Translations under genes and position numbers: made by a program
Notes under the pieces: generated by a model
Database searches by the model: none
The model's input: the letters and a program-made list of their open reading frames with translations, nothing else
Told to the model about the DNA's origin: nothing
Origin: Prochlorococcus sp. AG-436-M02
GTDB taxonomy: Bacteria; Cyanobacteriota; Cyanobacteriia; PCC-6307; Cyanobiaceae
Direction of reading: 5' to 3'
Length of the DNA stretch: 64,000 nucleotides
Assembly (NCBI GenBank): GCA_003212515.1
Contig: QCPL01000003.1
Coordinates: forward strand, 1-64,000
Part shown: positions 47,730 to 57,866 of the stretch, in pieces
Numbering within the stretch: the first letter of the stretch is position 1
Layout of the letters: each line of letters begins with the position of its first letter

Positions 47730-48902
47730 TTACTTCCAACTATCAGGGATAGTTACATAAGATCTATCTAAATCTTTGACTGATTTACATCCGAGTAATT
47801 TCATTGTACGCAAAACATCAGTTTTAATAATCTCAATTGCTCTAGCAACACCTGGTCCTCCAGCGGCTGCTAATCCATAAGCATATGCCCTACCTATTAA
47901 GACACCTTTAGCTCCGAGACATAAAGCTTTTACGACATCGCCTCCTCGTCTTATTCCACCATCTAATAAAACATCGATCTGATCATTCACAGCATTTACC
48001 ACTTCAGGTAAAACTCTAATAGTTGGCGCAACGCTATCTAACTGTCGCGCACCATGATTCGATACAACAATCGCATCAACTCCTAAATCAATCGCTTTTC
48101 TTGCATCATCACCGATATGGACTCCTTTAACAATAATCTTTCCACCCCATGCTTCTTTAATCCATTTGAGATCTTCCCATGTAACTACAGAGGCTTCTAA
48201 TGCAGGTCCAATTTCTGTATAACCCATTGGTCCATCTTCAAGTTCAACATTTGGGAAATTCATCAAACCTCCATCTTGTAACCACTGAGTCATCCAACAT
48301 GGCTTCACAAGAATCTGAGAAAGGTAAGGAAACATCTTGATTGGATTCCTGGAAAGTAATTCTTTTGTGCCATTTCGCAAATCTCGTTCACGCAATCCAG
48401 AAACAGGTGTATCTATCGTCACGACTATTGCAGAAAAACCTGCTTTCTTTGCCCGCTCAATTGTTTTCAAGGCAACATCTCGCCCACCTAGCAAGTAAAG
48501 CTGATACCAGGCTGGAAAATTTGTCGCTTGCTTAACTTCTTCTAATCGACATCCAGACAAAGTAGAAAGTGTATATCCAGTACCAGCAATACCTGCCTCA
48601 CGCGCTGCAACAACTTCTCCCTTAGGGAAAAATAAGCGACTGCTGCCTACTGGAGCAAGCATAAAAGGAAGCTGAAATTCTTGGTTTAAAACAGAGGTAG
48701 TTAAGTCACAAGTTGGTGTAGCAACAGCACATCTAGGACGAAACAATATTTCATTAAAAGCGGTGCAATTTTGAGATAAGGTTTGCTCTCTATCAGCACC
48801 GCTATCAATATAGTCAAAAACCATTCTAGGAACACGTTTCTCTGCTAAAAAGCGAAGATCGCTAATATTTACTACTGAAGGAGAAGAAACATTAGCTTGC
48901 AT
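47730..48902 (-). CDS. lldD: FMN-dependent L-2-hydroxyacid oxidase/dehydrogenase
   Basis: A member of the lactate/glycolate oxidase family. About 390 residues from ATG 48900-48902 (MQANVSSPS). The frame opens 18 codons earlier. The catalytic His and Arg are in VVSNHGARQLDS, and WYQLYLLGGRD gives the active-site Tyr. DGGIRRGGDVVKALCLGAKGVLIGR binds the FMN phosphate. Family knowledge suggests L-lactate or glycolate as substrate. The sequence alone does not tell which. It is flanked by dld and a DUF1537 kinase. Confidence 0.85.
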   Translation of the reverse strand: MQANVSSPSVVNISDLRFLAEKRVPRMVFDYIDSGADREQTLSQNCTAFNEILFRPRCAVATPTCDLTTSVLNQEFQLPFMLAPVGSSRLFFPKGEVVAAREAGIAGTGYTLSTLSGCRLEEVKQATNFPAWYQLYLLGGRDVALKTIERAKKAGFSAIVVTIDTPVSGLRERDLRNGTKELLSRNPIKMFPYLSQILVKPCWMTQWLQDGGLMNFPNVELEDGPMGYTEIGPALEASVVTWEDLKWIKEAWGGKIIVKGVHIGDDARKAIDLGVDAIVVSNHGARQLDSVAPTIRVLPEVVNAVNDQIDVLLDGGIRRGGDVVKALCLGAKGVLIGRAYAYGLAAAGGPGVARAIEIIKTDVLRTMKLLGCKSVKDLDRSYVTIPDSWK

Positions 48903-49024
48903 ATGACAAAGAGATAAATGTTCAAAGTGATATTCTAAGCTATTAAATGGCTCCAAATTACTTCTACCGCTAAAAATGTTATGAGGTTCCAGCTATAAAT
49001 TTCTTCAAAAATCGAATGCTATAA

Positions 49025-50725
49025 CTACTCATAATTTTTCCTTTTTGATGTTTTACCAATACCTGAGTTAAAAGTATTAGTTGGATCAAGCTTCTGATAA
49101 AAATTCTTTAGATCATCTTCTGCATTATATAAATGTCCTACATTATGTTCAGCTGGATATTTAGCATTATTTTTATCTAAAATTGATAATATATTGTTCT
49201 TAAGAGAATCTACATTTACCCCTTCCTTAGCAACAAAATCCCAATGGAAAACCATACATAAAAAATGTCCCATCTGAAAAGATTCTGCCATTTGAGAAAG
49301 AATTTCTTTAGGTAAAAGTTTATACCAAGAACTACAATTTCTTGGTAGTGCTATATCTAATGGGATAATAGAGGCAGAATTGTTTGAATTTAATTTGCTA
49401 TACCTTCCTGGAGCAGAACCTGCTACATAACGATGCAAAAGTACATCACTACCTTCATTTTTTGTACATTTTATATATTCATACTCATCTACCTTTTTTG
49501 TTTCTTCATCTAAGATATTGTTCATCAAATCAATAGCTTTGTCAGATGCTGAAAATAACATAAGGTGTTCATATTTATCACGATACTTGATAAATACTTC
49601 AGGAAGGTGAGGTGGCAATAATGAAGCTAGAAATTGCAATGATTTATCAGTAATATTTCTTGGTAAAAAAGTATACTCTTCTAAAAATTCATCAATTTTT
49701 CTTTTATAGAAAAATATCTTAGGCAAAGATTTTGTGCCAAAAAATTTAATTAGAAGAAAAAGATCCTTACAGTATTTCTCCGAACCATTAAAATAGCTTC
49801 TATGCATATATTCACCCATATCAGGCAAAACAGAAAGTTCTGTAAGAATTCTCTGCCTTAATATCGTCAAGTTATCTGGGTTATTTGTTCCTAAAAAGAA
49901 AACTTGTTCTTTTTCAGGAAGTGGAAAAGTATCTAGCCTAACTGCAAAAACAGCAATTTTACCAGCGCATCCACTCGACTCATAAAGTCTTCTTTTATCA
50001 GCATTAAATCTTGCAGGTGAAGATGCCTTAACATCCCTTACACGATGCTGATACTCAATGTCAGATGCAAGTTTAGATGAAGGAATAATATTTTCAGTAT
50101 TGAAATTAACAGCTTCTATATTTTTTAAAATGTCATCAACAGAACTACCTAATTCAATTCCTAAATGATTAACTAATTCCAATTTACCCTTTTGATTCAA
50201 TCTTGCATAAAGAGATAGTTCTGTATAAGCAGGTCCACGATTGACTAGGTTTCCACCTGAGTTATTACAAACTCCACCAATTACTGAAGCACCAATGCAT
50301 GAAGACCCAATCACAGAATGTGGTCCTCTATTTAAGGGCAGGAGATTGTCTTCCAATTGATATAAGGTAGTGCCTGGGAAGGCAATAACTTGTTGACCTT
50401 TATTAAGCAGAATTAATCTATTAATCTTTATTGTGCTTATGATAATTACATCCCTATCATAATTATCACCAGAAGGATTAGATCCACCAGTCAGACCAGT
50501 ATTAGCAGCCTGTAAAATTATAATCTTGTCAAACAATATACAAGTTTCTAGGGTCTTCCAAAGATGCAAAAGATTGGCAGGGAAAACAACCATGGCTGCT
50601 TTGCCTTGACCAACTCTAATACCAGTTCTATAAAAACGTGTTTTAATAGGGTCAGTTAATATATTCTCATCACCAATAATTGGAATCAATTCTTCTTTCA
50701 GTTCTAAAATTCGATCTCCTTTCAT
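49025..50725 (-). CDS. dld: D-lactate dehydrogenase, quinone-dependent type
   Basis: Dld is a peripheral membrane flavoprotein that oxidises D-lactate. The product of about 566 residues starts at ATG 50723-50725 (MKGDRILELKEEL). It has the FAD-binding part QAANTGLTGGSNPSGD and GSSCIGASVIGGVCNNSGGNLV, and an E. coli Dld-like C-terminus HNVGHLYNAEDDLKNFYQKLDP. Length matches E. coli Dld (571). It is the first gene of the leftward hydroxyacid cluster. Very AT-rich codon use, like its neighbours. Confidence 0.88.
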   Translation of the reverse strand: MKGDRILELKEELIPIIGDENILTDPIKTRFYRTGIRVGQGKAAMVVFPANLLHLWKTLETCILFDKIIILQAANTGLTGGSNPSGDNYDRDVIIISTIKINRLILLNKGQQVIAFPGTTLYQLEDNLLPLNRGPHSVIGSSCIGASVIGGVCNNSGGNLVNRGPAYTELSLYARLNQKGKLELVNHLGIELGSSVDDILKNIEAVNFNTENIIPSSKLASDIEYQHRVRDVKASSPARFNADKRRLYESSGCAGKIAVFAVRLDTFPLPEKEQVFFLGTNNPDNLTILRQRILTELSVLPDMGEYMHRSYFNGSEKYCKDLFLLIKFFGTKSLPKIFFYKRKIDEFLEEYTFLPRNITDKSLQFLASLLPPHLPEVFIKYRDKYEHLMLFSASDKAIDLMNNILDEETKKVDEYEYIKCTKNEGSDVLLHRYVAGSAPGRYSKLNSNNSASIIPLDIALPRNCSSWYKLLPKEILSQMAESFQMGHFLCMVFHWDFVAKEGVNVDSLKNNILSILDKNNAKYPAEHNVGHLYNAEDDLKNFYQKLDPTNTFNSGIGKTSKRKNYE

Positions 50726-50824
50726 TGTCCTCAAACTGGTACTCGTATATTAAAGGTAACTCAAAAACTTAAAAAGTTCGAAAATTGATTTAATGAAAAA
50801 AAATATAAAAACTTTAAAAAATAT

Positions 50825-51688
50825 TTATTTAAACTGATTAAATATGAACTGACAATTTAGAACCTTGATTTCACCAGGCTGAAGAATAATAGTTCTTTCA
50901 CCATTAATTAAAGCATTTCTTGGGCTAGTCCATGGTTCTAAGCAAACCATTTTCCTAGGTGGGTCTGTCCATATAACAGTTAAGTCAAGAGGTTCCTGAG
51001 ACTTCATCTCAATAGAGACTTTATCAAGTAAGTCAAATAAAATTGTTGAAGGAGTTGGCCCTGCAAGAATATCAATTCCATCAGCAAGTCTTTCTAACTC
51101 AAAATAAGTATTTGAATTTATCATATCTTTCTGATTTATACATTCCTTCGTAAGCCCTTCAATACGAACATAACTAAAATCTTTAATAGAAAAATAAGGA
51201 TGCAATCCAAAACTAAATGGCATTAAATCAGTACTATTATTTATTACTCTTGAAAGAATATCTAATTTATTAACCTTTAATCTAACTTCCATCTCAAGAG
51301 TAAACTCAAATGGATAAGAAGCTAATGTTAAATCATTATTTTTCAATGAAAGTATTACACCAGATTGATCCTCAAGAACATCCAATTTCCAAGAAAGATC
51401 TCTAGCAAAGCCATGCTGTTTTAAAAAATATTCATTATGATTTAAAAAAAATTTGTTATTTGGCAAATCTCCACAAATAGGAAAAAGAACTGGAATCCCT
51501 CCTCTAACGCTTTTAAGAGGATCCTGAAAACGCAATTCATCAAGATACAAAATTTCTCTGCCATTACAAATCCAACTGGTTATTAAACCCCCACGCTCTG
51601 GAACAATCCGCAAAGAATCTCCAGTATCTAAGTTGCTATATTCCCAATGTTTATAAGGCAGCTCTTTTTGAAACAGCTTAAGTGTCAT
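50825..51688 (-). CDS. aldose 1-epimerase-like protein
   Basis: A galactose-mutarotase fold protein of 287 residues. The catalytic His is likely in FGLHPYFS and the Glu in CLEPWTSPRNA. An N-terminal GGIPVLFPICGDLP segment is typical of the glucose-6-phosphate 1-epimerase-like branch. It probably interconverts anomers of a hexose or hexose phosphate. It lies eight bases after the alpha/beta hydrolase stop region on the same strand. Ninety bases separate it from dld downstream. Confidence 0.82.
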   Translation of the reverse strand: MTLKLFQKELPYKHWEYSNLDTGDSLRIVPERGGLITSWICNGREILYLDELRFQDPLKSVRGGIPVLFPICGDLPNNKFFLNHNEYFLKQHGFARDLSWKLDVLEDQSGVILSLKNNDLTLASYPFEFTLEMEVRLKVNKLDILSRVINNSTDLMPFSFGLHPYFSIKDFSYVRIEGLTKECINQKDMINSNTYFELERLADGIDILAGPTPSTILFDLLDKVSIEMKSQEPLDLTVIWTDPPRKMVCLEPWTSPRNALINGERTIILQPGEIKVLNCQFIFNQFK

Positions 51689-51696
51689 TTAATTCA

Positions 51697-52647
51697 TCAC
51701 TGGCTTTGCAACCAACTCAACATTTCTTTATTAACCAACTCAGGTACTTCATCATGAGGGCAATGTCCTGCATTTAAGAGAACTTCTTTAACTTGCAAAG
51801 AAGCTTTCTGGGCATATAAGCGAAATTTATCTTGTTTTAATTTCGCATTTCTCAACCAAGGGTCATTATCACCCCAAAGAAGAAGTAATGGAGCTTGTAA
51901 ATCTTGAAATAATTCATCAATAGGTTTACCCTTTAGACCTCTAGCTTGAAAAACTTTCTGAAAAACTTTGAAAGCACCTGGATCTAAGGAAGGTCTGCGA
52001 ATCGACTCAATTAAATAATCATCAACATTAGTTGGATCAATATAAACTTGTTTAAGGGTGCTCCTAATAACATCTGGTCTCCGTAAATTCTCGAAAATTA
52101 GCCTCTGAATTAATGGATAAATTAACCACTTAACTAAAAAATCTCTAGAAATACCAGATGCAATCATCTTGCGAATTCTCGTACTTAATTCTTTTGGCTC
52201 AAGGGCAATACTCTCATCACTGAAATACCCAGCAGCATTAAGTAATACAACGCCAGCAGATTCGGTTTTAAGAGCAGCTCCTGCTGCAAGAGCTGCGTAT
52301 CCACCTAAAGAATTGCCGACAATGACTGTTCGCTTCTTAATTCGCTCTTTAACATATGCAACGATCTGATCCTTCCAAAGCTCACCTCCATATTCTAATT
52401 CTGCAGGCTTTTGACTACGACCAAATCCAAGCAGATCAATTGCATGGACTTCATGTGTTTTTGAAAGTTCAGGAATGTTATAGCGCCAATGATCTGTTGA
52501 AGCTCCAAATCCATGAACAAGTAATACTACTGGATTATTTAGATAGGCATCATTCTCAGTCATTTCAAGTGACTTACTGCTTACCGAATAAACCTCATAG
52601 CCTAAATGGTTCCAAGTAGGGTTTGGCTTAGCAGTTAATACAGGCAT
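51697..52647 (-). CDS. alpha/beta hydrolase
   Basis: A serine hydrolase of about 316 residues from ATG 52645-52647 (MPVLTAKPN). The oxyanion-hole motif is VHGFGASTDHW, the nucleophile elbow GNSLGGY, the acid a later Asp in LLLWGDNDPW and the base His in NAGHCPHDEVP. A cap domain lies in between. It resembles cyanobacterial hydrolases of the chlorophyllase/haloperoxidase-like group, substrate unknown. The open frame begins 17 codons earlier without similarity. Confidence 0.87.
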   Translation of the reverse strand: MPVLTAKPNPTWNHLGYEVYSVSSKSLEMTENDAYLNNPVVLLVHGFGASTDHWRYNIPELSKTHEVHAIDLLGFGRSQKPAELEYGGELWKDQIVAYVKERIKKRTVIVGNSLGGYAALAAGAALKTESAGVVLLNAAGYFSDESIALEPKELSTRIRKMIASGISRDFLVKWLIYPLIQRLIFENLRRPDVIRSTLKQVYIDPTNVDDYLIESIRRPSLDPGAFKVFQKVFQARGLKGKPIDELFQDLQAPLLLLWGDNDPWLRNAKLKQDKFRLYAQKASLQVKEVLLNAGHCPHDEVPELVNKEMLSWLQSQ

Positions 52648-52763
52648 CAAGAAATAAAAGCAATGAAAAATACCAAGATGGTTAATTAAATCGAACAACC
52701 AAAGAATTAATTTTATATTTGTTGTTCGTCAAAATAATGCATTAGTTGATTTCAATCAATTTT

Positions 52764-54170
52764 TTAGATTAATCCCACTGGATCAGCAGCAACATCATCT
52801 GGGATCGAATTACCACCTCCAGGTTTCTTATCTTTGAGAACAATCCTCAGCAGAACAGGAGCAAGGAAAGTTGTTCCAATTACCATTAACAAAATTGCAG
52901 CTTCTAAAGAAGGAGTAAGTAAACCTGCACTAGTACCAAGTCCTAGAAAAATTAATCCCACTTCCCCTCGGGGCATCATTCCTAAACCAACTACTAATCG
53001 ATCAGTTGGTTTATCAATCATAAATGACCAACCAGCTGCAATTTTCCCAATAATTGCAACAACCAAAAGGAAACCAGCAACTATCAAAGCAGAACGACTT
53101 GCTGGATCTAAAGGGTTAATTACTGAGAGATCCATTCCAGCTCCAACTAAGACAAAGAAAATCGTTGCAAATAGCGATACTAAAGGCAGAACAGATTGTT
53201 GAATTGCATGATTATTCTTTGAACTACTCAAAATTAAACCAGCAGCAAAAGCACCCAAAGCAGCTTCTAAGCCTATAGCTGTAGCAACAAAACAACTTAG
53301 GACAAGAATTACAAATGAAGCAACTACAACTGCACCAGGTGCCTTAAGTCGCTCCAATAACCAATCAAAACCTGGAGCAGCAGTCCTGCTTAGAGCAATT
53401 GCAGCGATCACAAAAACTGTCGCAGCAACAACTAGTTTAACAATAGGAGCAATTTCCAAGGATCCACCTGTAGCTAAAGCAACTACAACCGCAAGAATTA
53501 CAATCCCAAGAATATCGTCCAGAACAGCCGCACCAATAACTATCTGGCCTTCCCTAGTTTTAAGATACCCAAGCTCTCCAAACACACTTGCAGTAATCCC
53601 AATACTAGTTGCTGTCATAGAAGCCCCTGCAAAAATTGCTGGTATTAAGCCCACATGAAAAATGAACATCAGGCCAAAGGTTCCAAATGCGAAAGGTAAA
53701 ATTACACCTGCCATTGCAACGGTGAAAGCTTGAGCACCAACTGCAACTAATTCCTCTAACTCACTCTCTAAGCCAGTTAGGAAAAGTAATGCATATAAAC
53801 CAAGCGTTGCAACTGCCTGCAAAGAAGGAAAAGTCTCAAAATACAAGTCTGGAACAGCCTCTTTAGGGATTGAAGCCAGAGAACTTATTACATTAATAAA
53901 GCCTTCATTCAAAGCAACATGCGCACTAGGCGGAATCAGCAAATGCAACCCAGAAGCACCAATTAAGACCCCTGCTAAAAGTTCTCCTACAATTGTTGGC
54001 AAACTTAAGCGAACCAATACCTCTGCTAAAGCCCTTGCAGCTACAAAAATCAATAGAAAACGTATAACACCAATTAATGTTTCTGCTACTTCAATATCAT
54101 GAGTACTTAGAACTGAGACGACTGGCGTGAACAACATGGTCAAAATTGAAGCCTTTTCTATCAGAAGCAT
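52764..54170 (-). CDS. Na+/H+ antiporter, CPA2/NapA type
   Basis: A 468-residue integral membrane transporter with about 12-13 hydrophobic helices. It contains PTIVGELLAGVLIGASGL near the start, the double-Asp-type core around IGAAVLDDILGIVIL and LGMMPRGEVGLIFLGLG, all features of the CPA2 exchanger family. It lacks TrkA-N or USP domains, so regulation at the C-terminus is minimal. It likely exports Na+ against H+, which fits a marine cell. Divergent from glgP. Confidence 0.9.
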   Translation of the reverse strand: MLLIEKASILTMLFTPVVSVLSTHDIEVAETLIGVIRFLLIFVAARALAEVLVRLSLPTIVGELLAGVLIGASGLHLLIPPSAHVALNEGFINVISSLASIPKEAVPDLYFETFPSLQAVATLGLYALLFLTGLESELEELVAVGAQAFTVAMAGVILPFAFGTFGLMFIFHVGLIPAIFAGASMTATSIGITASVFGELGYLKTREGQIVIGAAVLDDILGIVILAVVVALATGGSLEIAPIVKLVVAATVFVIAAIALSRTAAPGFDWLLERLKAPGAVVVASFVILVLSCFVATAIGLEAALGAFAAGLILSSSKNNHAIQQSVLPLVSLFATIFFVLVGAGMDLSVINPLDPASRSALIVAGFLLVVAIIGKIAAGWSFMIDKPTDRLVVGLGMMPRGEVGLIFLGLGTSAGLLTPSLEAAILLMVIGTTFLAPVLLRIVLKDKKPGGGNSIPDDVAADPVGLI

Positions 54171-54307
54171 AAATTACTAGATAACCTTTTTTGAGATAAT
54201 TTCTAATAAAAAAATTGTGCGACTGTTTCAGATCAAGTGTTGATCTGAAGTTACTAAAGCTTTGATACAAAAACCTTAGCTAGCGTCCATCAATATAAAT
54301 TTCGAAC

Positions 54308-56830
54308 ATGAGCAGCTCACAGCCTAAAGATCTGCGTCTGCCCACGCCAGGATGCTATGCAGATCCCATAAAGGCAGGTATTGATGCAGATGCAGTCTTT
54401 GATGGCATGACTGAGCATCTCTTTTTCACCCTTGGGAAACTAGCCACTACTGCAAGTCTTAGAGATCTATATATGGCATTGAGCTATGCAGTTCGAGATA
54501 GATTAATGACAAGATATCTGGCATCTCAAGAAGCAATAAGAGCAAAACCACAAAAAACAGTTGCCTATCTTTCAGCAGAATTTCTAATTGGTCCGCAACT
54601 TAACAATAATCTTCTTAATCTTGGAATTACTAAAGAAGCTGAAGAGGCAGTCCGCAGATTTGGAATTGAATCATTAAGCCATATTCTTGAAGTAGAAGAA
54701 GAGCCTGGTTTAGGAAATGGAGGGCTAGGAAGACTTGCTGCTTGTTATATGGAATCACTTGCAAGTTTGCAAGTACCTGCAATTGGTTATGGAATTCGTT
54801 ATGAATTTGGAATCTTTAATCAAATCATTCGAGATGGTTGGCAAGTTGAAGTAACTGACAAATGGCTTAAAGGTGGATGGCCCTGGGAATTACCTCAGCC
54901 AGATGAATCATGTTTTGTAGGGTTTGGTGGTCGAACAGAAAGTTATATAGATGATAAAGGCAAATATCGTTCTAGATGGATTCCTTTAGAGCACGCTATT
55001 GGTGTCCCTCATGACATACCAATTCTTGGCTATAGAGTAAATAATTGCGATCGACTGCGTCTTTGGAGAGCAGATGCAACCGAAAGTTTTGATTTCTATG
55101 CCTTCAATATCGGAGATTATTATGGAGCAGTTGAAGAAAAAGTTGCTTCAGAAACTATTTCCAAAGTTCTTTACCCAAATGATGGCACTGATGAAGGAAG
55201 GCGCTTAAGACTCAAGCAACAACACTTTTTTGTAAGTTGTTCATTGCAAGACATGTTGAGAAGCCTTGAAAAGCGAGGTATTGATGTTGCTAACTTCTCT
55301 GATCATTGGACGGTTCAACTAAACGATACTCATCCTGCTATTGCTGTAGCCGAGCTAATGAGATTACTTATTGACCATTATCACTTCGAATGGGAAAAAG
55401 CCTGGGAAATTACTACAAGTTCAGTGGCATATACAAACCACACCTTGCTTCCAGAGGCACTTGAAAAATGGGATTTAAATTTATTTCATAGCCTTTTGCC
55501 AAGGCACCTAGAAATTATTTATGAAATAAACAAAAGATTCCTTCAACAAGTTCGTTTACGATATCCAGGAAATGATGTCATCTTGAGAAAACTCTCAATC
55601 ATTGATGAGGAGGGGTGTAAAGCTGTTCGTATGGCACATTTAGCAACAATTGGTGCTCATCATATAAACGGAGTAGCAGCATTACATTCTGACCTAATTA
55701 AAAGACAACTGATGCCAGAGTTTGCTGAATTGTGGCCAGAAAAATTTACCAATATTACTAATGGAGTAACCCCTCGAAGATGGGTAGGTTTGGCTAATCC
55801 TGAGTTATCTTCACTACTTGATCAAGAAGTAGGAAAAGATTGGATTACAAATATGGAGCTACTAAAAAAACTTGAAGAAAAAGAAAATGATAGTAGCTTC
55901 CTTGACTTATTCGCCAAAACCAAACTTTCTGGTAAAAGAAAACTTGCAGGATACATTCATAGGCAAACTGGAGTCCTAGTAGACCCATCGAGTTTGTTTG
56001 ATGTCCAGGTGAAAAGAATTCATCAATATAAACGTCAACATCTAAATGCCCTGCAAGTAATAACTCAATATCTTCGAATTAAGAGTGGTTCAACTAATGA
56101 TATTGCACCTAGAACTGTAATTTTTGGTGGCAAAGCAGCACCTGGATATTTCATGGCGAAACTAATGATTAGGTTCATTAATGGTATTGCTGATGTTGTT
56201 AATGCCGATCCTGATATGGATGGCCGATTGAGAGTTGTATTTCTTCCTGACTACAATGTAAAGCTTGGAGAGCAAGTTTATTCTGCTACTGATCTATCAG
56301 AACAAATTTCCACAGCAGGCAAAGAAGCATCAGGAACAGGTAATATGAAATTTGCAATGAATGGTGCTCTGACAATTGGAACACTTGATGGAGCAAATAT
56401 AGAAATTCGCGATAGAGTTGGTCAGGATAATTTCTTTCTATTTGGAAAAACTGAAAGTGAAATAATGAGGCTGAGAGATGAAGGTTATGATCCTAAAAAA
56501 TATATTGAAAATTGTCAGGAATTATCTGAAGCATTGAGACTAGTAGAAGTAGGACACTTTAGTAACGGAGATAATGAATTATTTCTTCCATTAATTAATA
56601 GTCTTACAGGGAATGACCCATTTTTTGTTATGGCTGATTTTGAAGACTATTTAAGAGCTCAGGATGAAGTTAATAAAGCTTGGCAAAATCCTCAAGATTG
56701 GCATAAAATGGCTCTTCTCAATACTGCAAGATCAGGTTTCTTTTCATCTGACAGGTCCATCCGTGAGTACTGTCAATCAATATGGAAAGTAAATCCTTTG
56801 AATGTAGAAATATCCTGCGATATCAGTTAG
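54308..56830 (+). CDS. glgP: glycogen phosphorylase
   Basis: GlgP releases glucose-1-phosphate from glycogen, the night-time carbon store. The 840-residue protein has N-terminal EEEPGLGNGGLGRLAACYMES and the PLP-binding Lys in EASGTGNMKFAMNGALTIGTLDGANIEI. VQLNDTHPAIAVAELMR and NGVTPRRW confirm the family. Start ATG at 54308 (MSSSQPKDL). The 3' end overlaps the convergent unknown gene by eight bases. Allosteric sites were not judged. Confidence 0.97.
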   Translation: MSSSQPKDLRLPTPGCYADPIKAGIDADAVFDGMTEHLFFTLGKLATTASLRDLYMALSYAVRDRLMTRYLASQEAIRAKPQKTVAYLSAEFLIGPQLNNNLLNLGITKEAEEAVRRFGIESLSHILEVEEEPGLGNGGLGRLAACYMESLASLQVPAIGYGIRYEFGIFNQIIRDGWQVEVTDKWLKGGWPWELPQPDESCFVGFGGRTESYIDDKGKYRSRWIPLEHAIGVPHDIPILGYRVNNCDRLRLWRADATESFDFYAFNIGDYYGAVEEKVASETISKVLYPNDGTDEGRRLRLKQQHFFVSCSLQDMLRSLEKRGIDVANFSDHWTVQLNDTHPAIAVAELMRLLIDHYHFEWEKAWEITTSSVAYTNHTLLPEALEKWDLNLFHSLLPRHLEIIYEINKRFLQQVRLRYPGNDVILRKLSIIDEEGCKAVRMAHLATIGAHHINGVAALHSDLIKRQLMPEFAELWPEKFTNITNGVTPRRWVGLANPELSSLLDQEVGKDWITNMELLKKLEEKENDSSFLDLFAKTKLSGKRKLAGYIHRQTGVLVDPSSLFDVQVKRIHQYKRQHLNALQVITQYLRIKSGSTNDIAPRTVIFGGKAAPGYFMAKLMIRFINGIADVVNADPDMDGRLRVVFLPDYNVKLGEQVYSATDLSEQISTAGKEASGTGNMKFAMNGALTIGTLDGANIEIRDRVGQDNFFLFGKTESEIMRLRDEGYDPKKYIENCQELSEALRLVEVGHFSNGDNELFLPLINSLTGNDPFFVMADFEDYLRAQDEVNKAWQNPQDWHKMALLNTARSGFFSSDRSIREYCQSIWKVNPLNVEISCDIS

Positions 56831-57296
56831 TTTCATTTGAGCTTTTATCTGGAAGATCTGGTGTCTGATGTAATAAGCGATTCAATCTAAGGCGATCGGG
56901 ATTCAATGGGTCAGGTGCTAATTCTCCAGCAAACTCCTTGAATTTGTCTTCCACAATCTCTGGGACTCTGACATCAAATATTTTCTCCATTAATACTTCA
57001 ATTGAAAAAAGGTGGGCATTAATATTTTCTAAATCAGTTAAAGCTTGATTTAATTCATCATTAACTTCATCTTCACCAAGAAGATCACCTTTGATTTCAG
57101 CCGATGCTTGATTGGCTTTGTAACTATAGTGCTTTTGAAAATCCTCTAAAACTCTCCCAGCCAAAGTCCTAAAAGACTGCAAAGCTGCCCAATTAAGCTC
57201 TTGTTGTTGACGAAGAGTGGGGAATTCTCGAACCAAGCGGTCATGTTCTTTATAGAACCTTAGACAGTCAGGGCATTGGCAAGGTTCTTCAGACAA
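56823..57296 (-). CDS. conserved hypothetical with N-terminal Cys cluster
   Basis: A 157-residue, acidic, predominantly helical protein that I do not recognise. The N-terminus MSEEPCQCPDC (Cys6, 8 and 11) is a possible metal site. The rest has heptad-like helices (LREF, LRQQQELNWAALQSFRTL; DELNQALTDLENINAHLFSIEVLMEKIF). No signal or membrane segment. It is transcribed toward glgP and ends inside its last codons. Confidence 0.65.
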   Translation of the reverse strand: MSEEPCQCPDCLRFYKEHDRLVREFPTLRQQQELNWAALQSFRTLAGRVLEDFQKHYSYKANQASAEIKGDLLGEDEVNDELNQALTDLENINAHLFSIEVLMEKIFDVRVPEIVEDKFKEFAGELAPDPLNPDRLRLNRLLHQTPDLPDKSSNETN

Positions 57297-57367
57297 TAGA
57301 TTACCTATATCTAATTACCATCATGACATCACGCAGTCCACTAAAAACAAAAATCTAAAAATTATTT

Positions 57368-57664
57368 TTAAGTCTGCTCTAATTCATCAGAACTTTCAGG
57401 TATTGGAACCTCAATACTAGTAACAACTTGAATGACATCTCGCAATCTCATTGAATCAGCAAACCAACCCATTGCTTGTTCTGTATCCCCTTTTGCTTCT
57501 GCCTCGCTTGCCTGATCTTCATGAGCTTCCGCTAGAAGTGCTAACCAGCACAAGCATCTAGCCTGAACTATTGAAAGATCTAAATCAGTAGGTTGAGATT
57601 TAGCAATTTGCTCACTCTCTTGTTGAACCAAGAGACGGAGTCTTAAATCGTGAAGCTGTGTCAT
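57368..57664 (-). CDS. small helical protein of unknown function
   Basis: A 98-residue protein, all helical by inspection (VQARCLCWLALLAEAHEDQASEAEAKGDTEQAMGWFADSMRLRDVIQVV). It is acidic and weakly reminiscent of a single TPR-like helix pair. No motifs allow a function. ATG at 57664. It lies between the 157-residue unknown gene and tRNA-Arg, all on the minus strand. I take it as a real gene because of its regular codon use and ordinary length for this genome. Confidence 0.6.
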   Translation of the reverse strand: MTQLHDLRLRLLVQQESEQIAKSQPTDLDLSIVQARCLCWLALLAEAHEDQASEAEAKGDTEQAMGWFADSMRLRDVIQVVTSIEVPIPESSDELEQT

Positions 57665-57754
57665 CTAATCTCTTTCCCTAAATACACGCTAGCGAGAGAG
57701 TTGGGTGTTTGGCCACCCACTACATATAGGTTATGCAACTATTTTTATCATTTA

Positions 57755-57828
<74 letters not shown>

Positions 57829-57866
57829 ACTGGAAGATTTTCCCCCTTCAAGGCATTATGGAATCT

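Noticed and set aside
57702-57719. Hairpin TGGGTG/CACCCA between tRNA-Arg and the 98-residue gene
   Set aside because: Short stem without a T-tract on either strand, so there is no basis for calling it a terminator or riboswitch.
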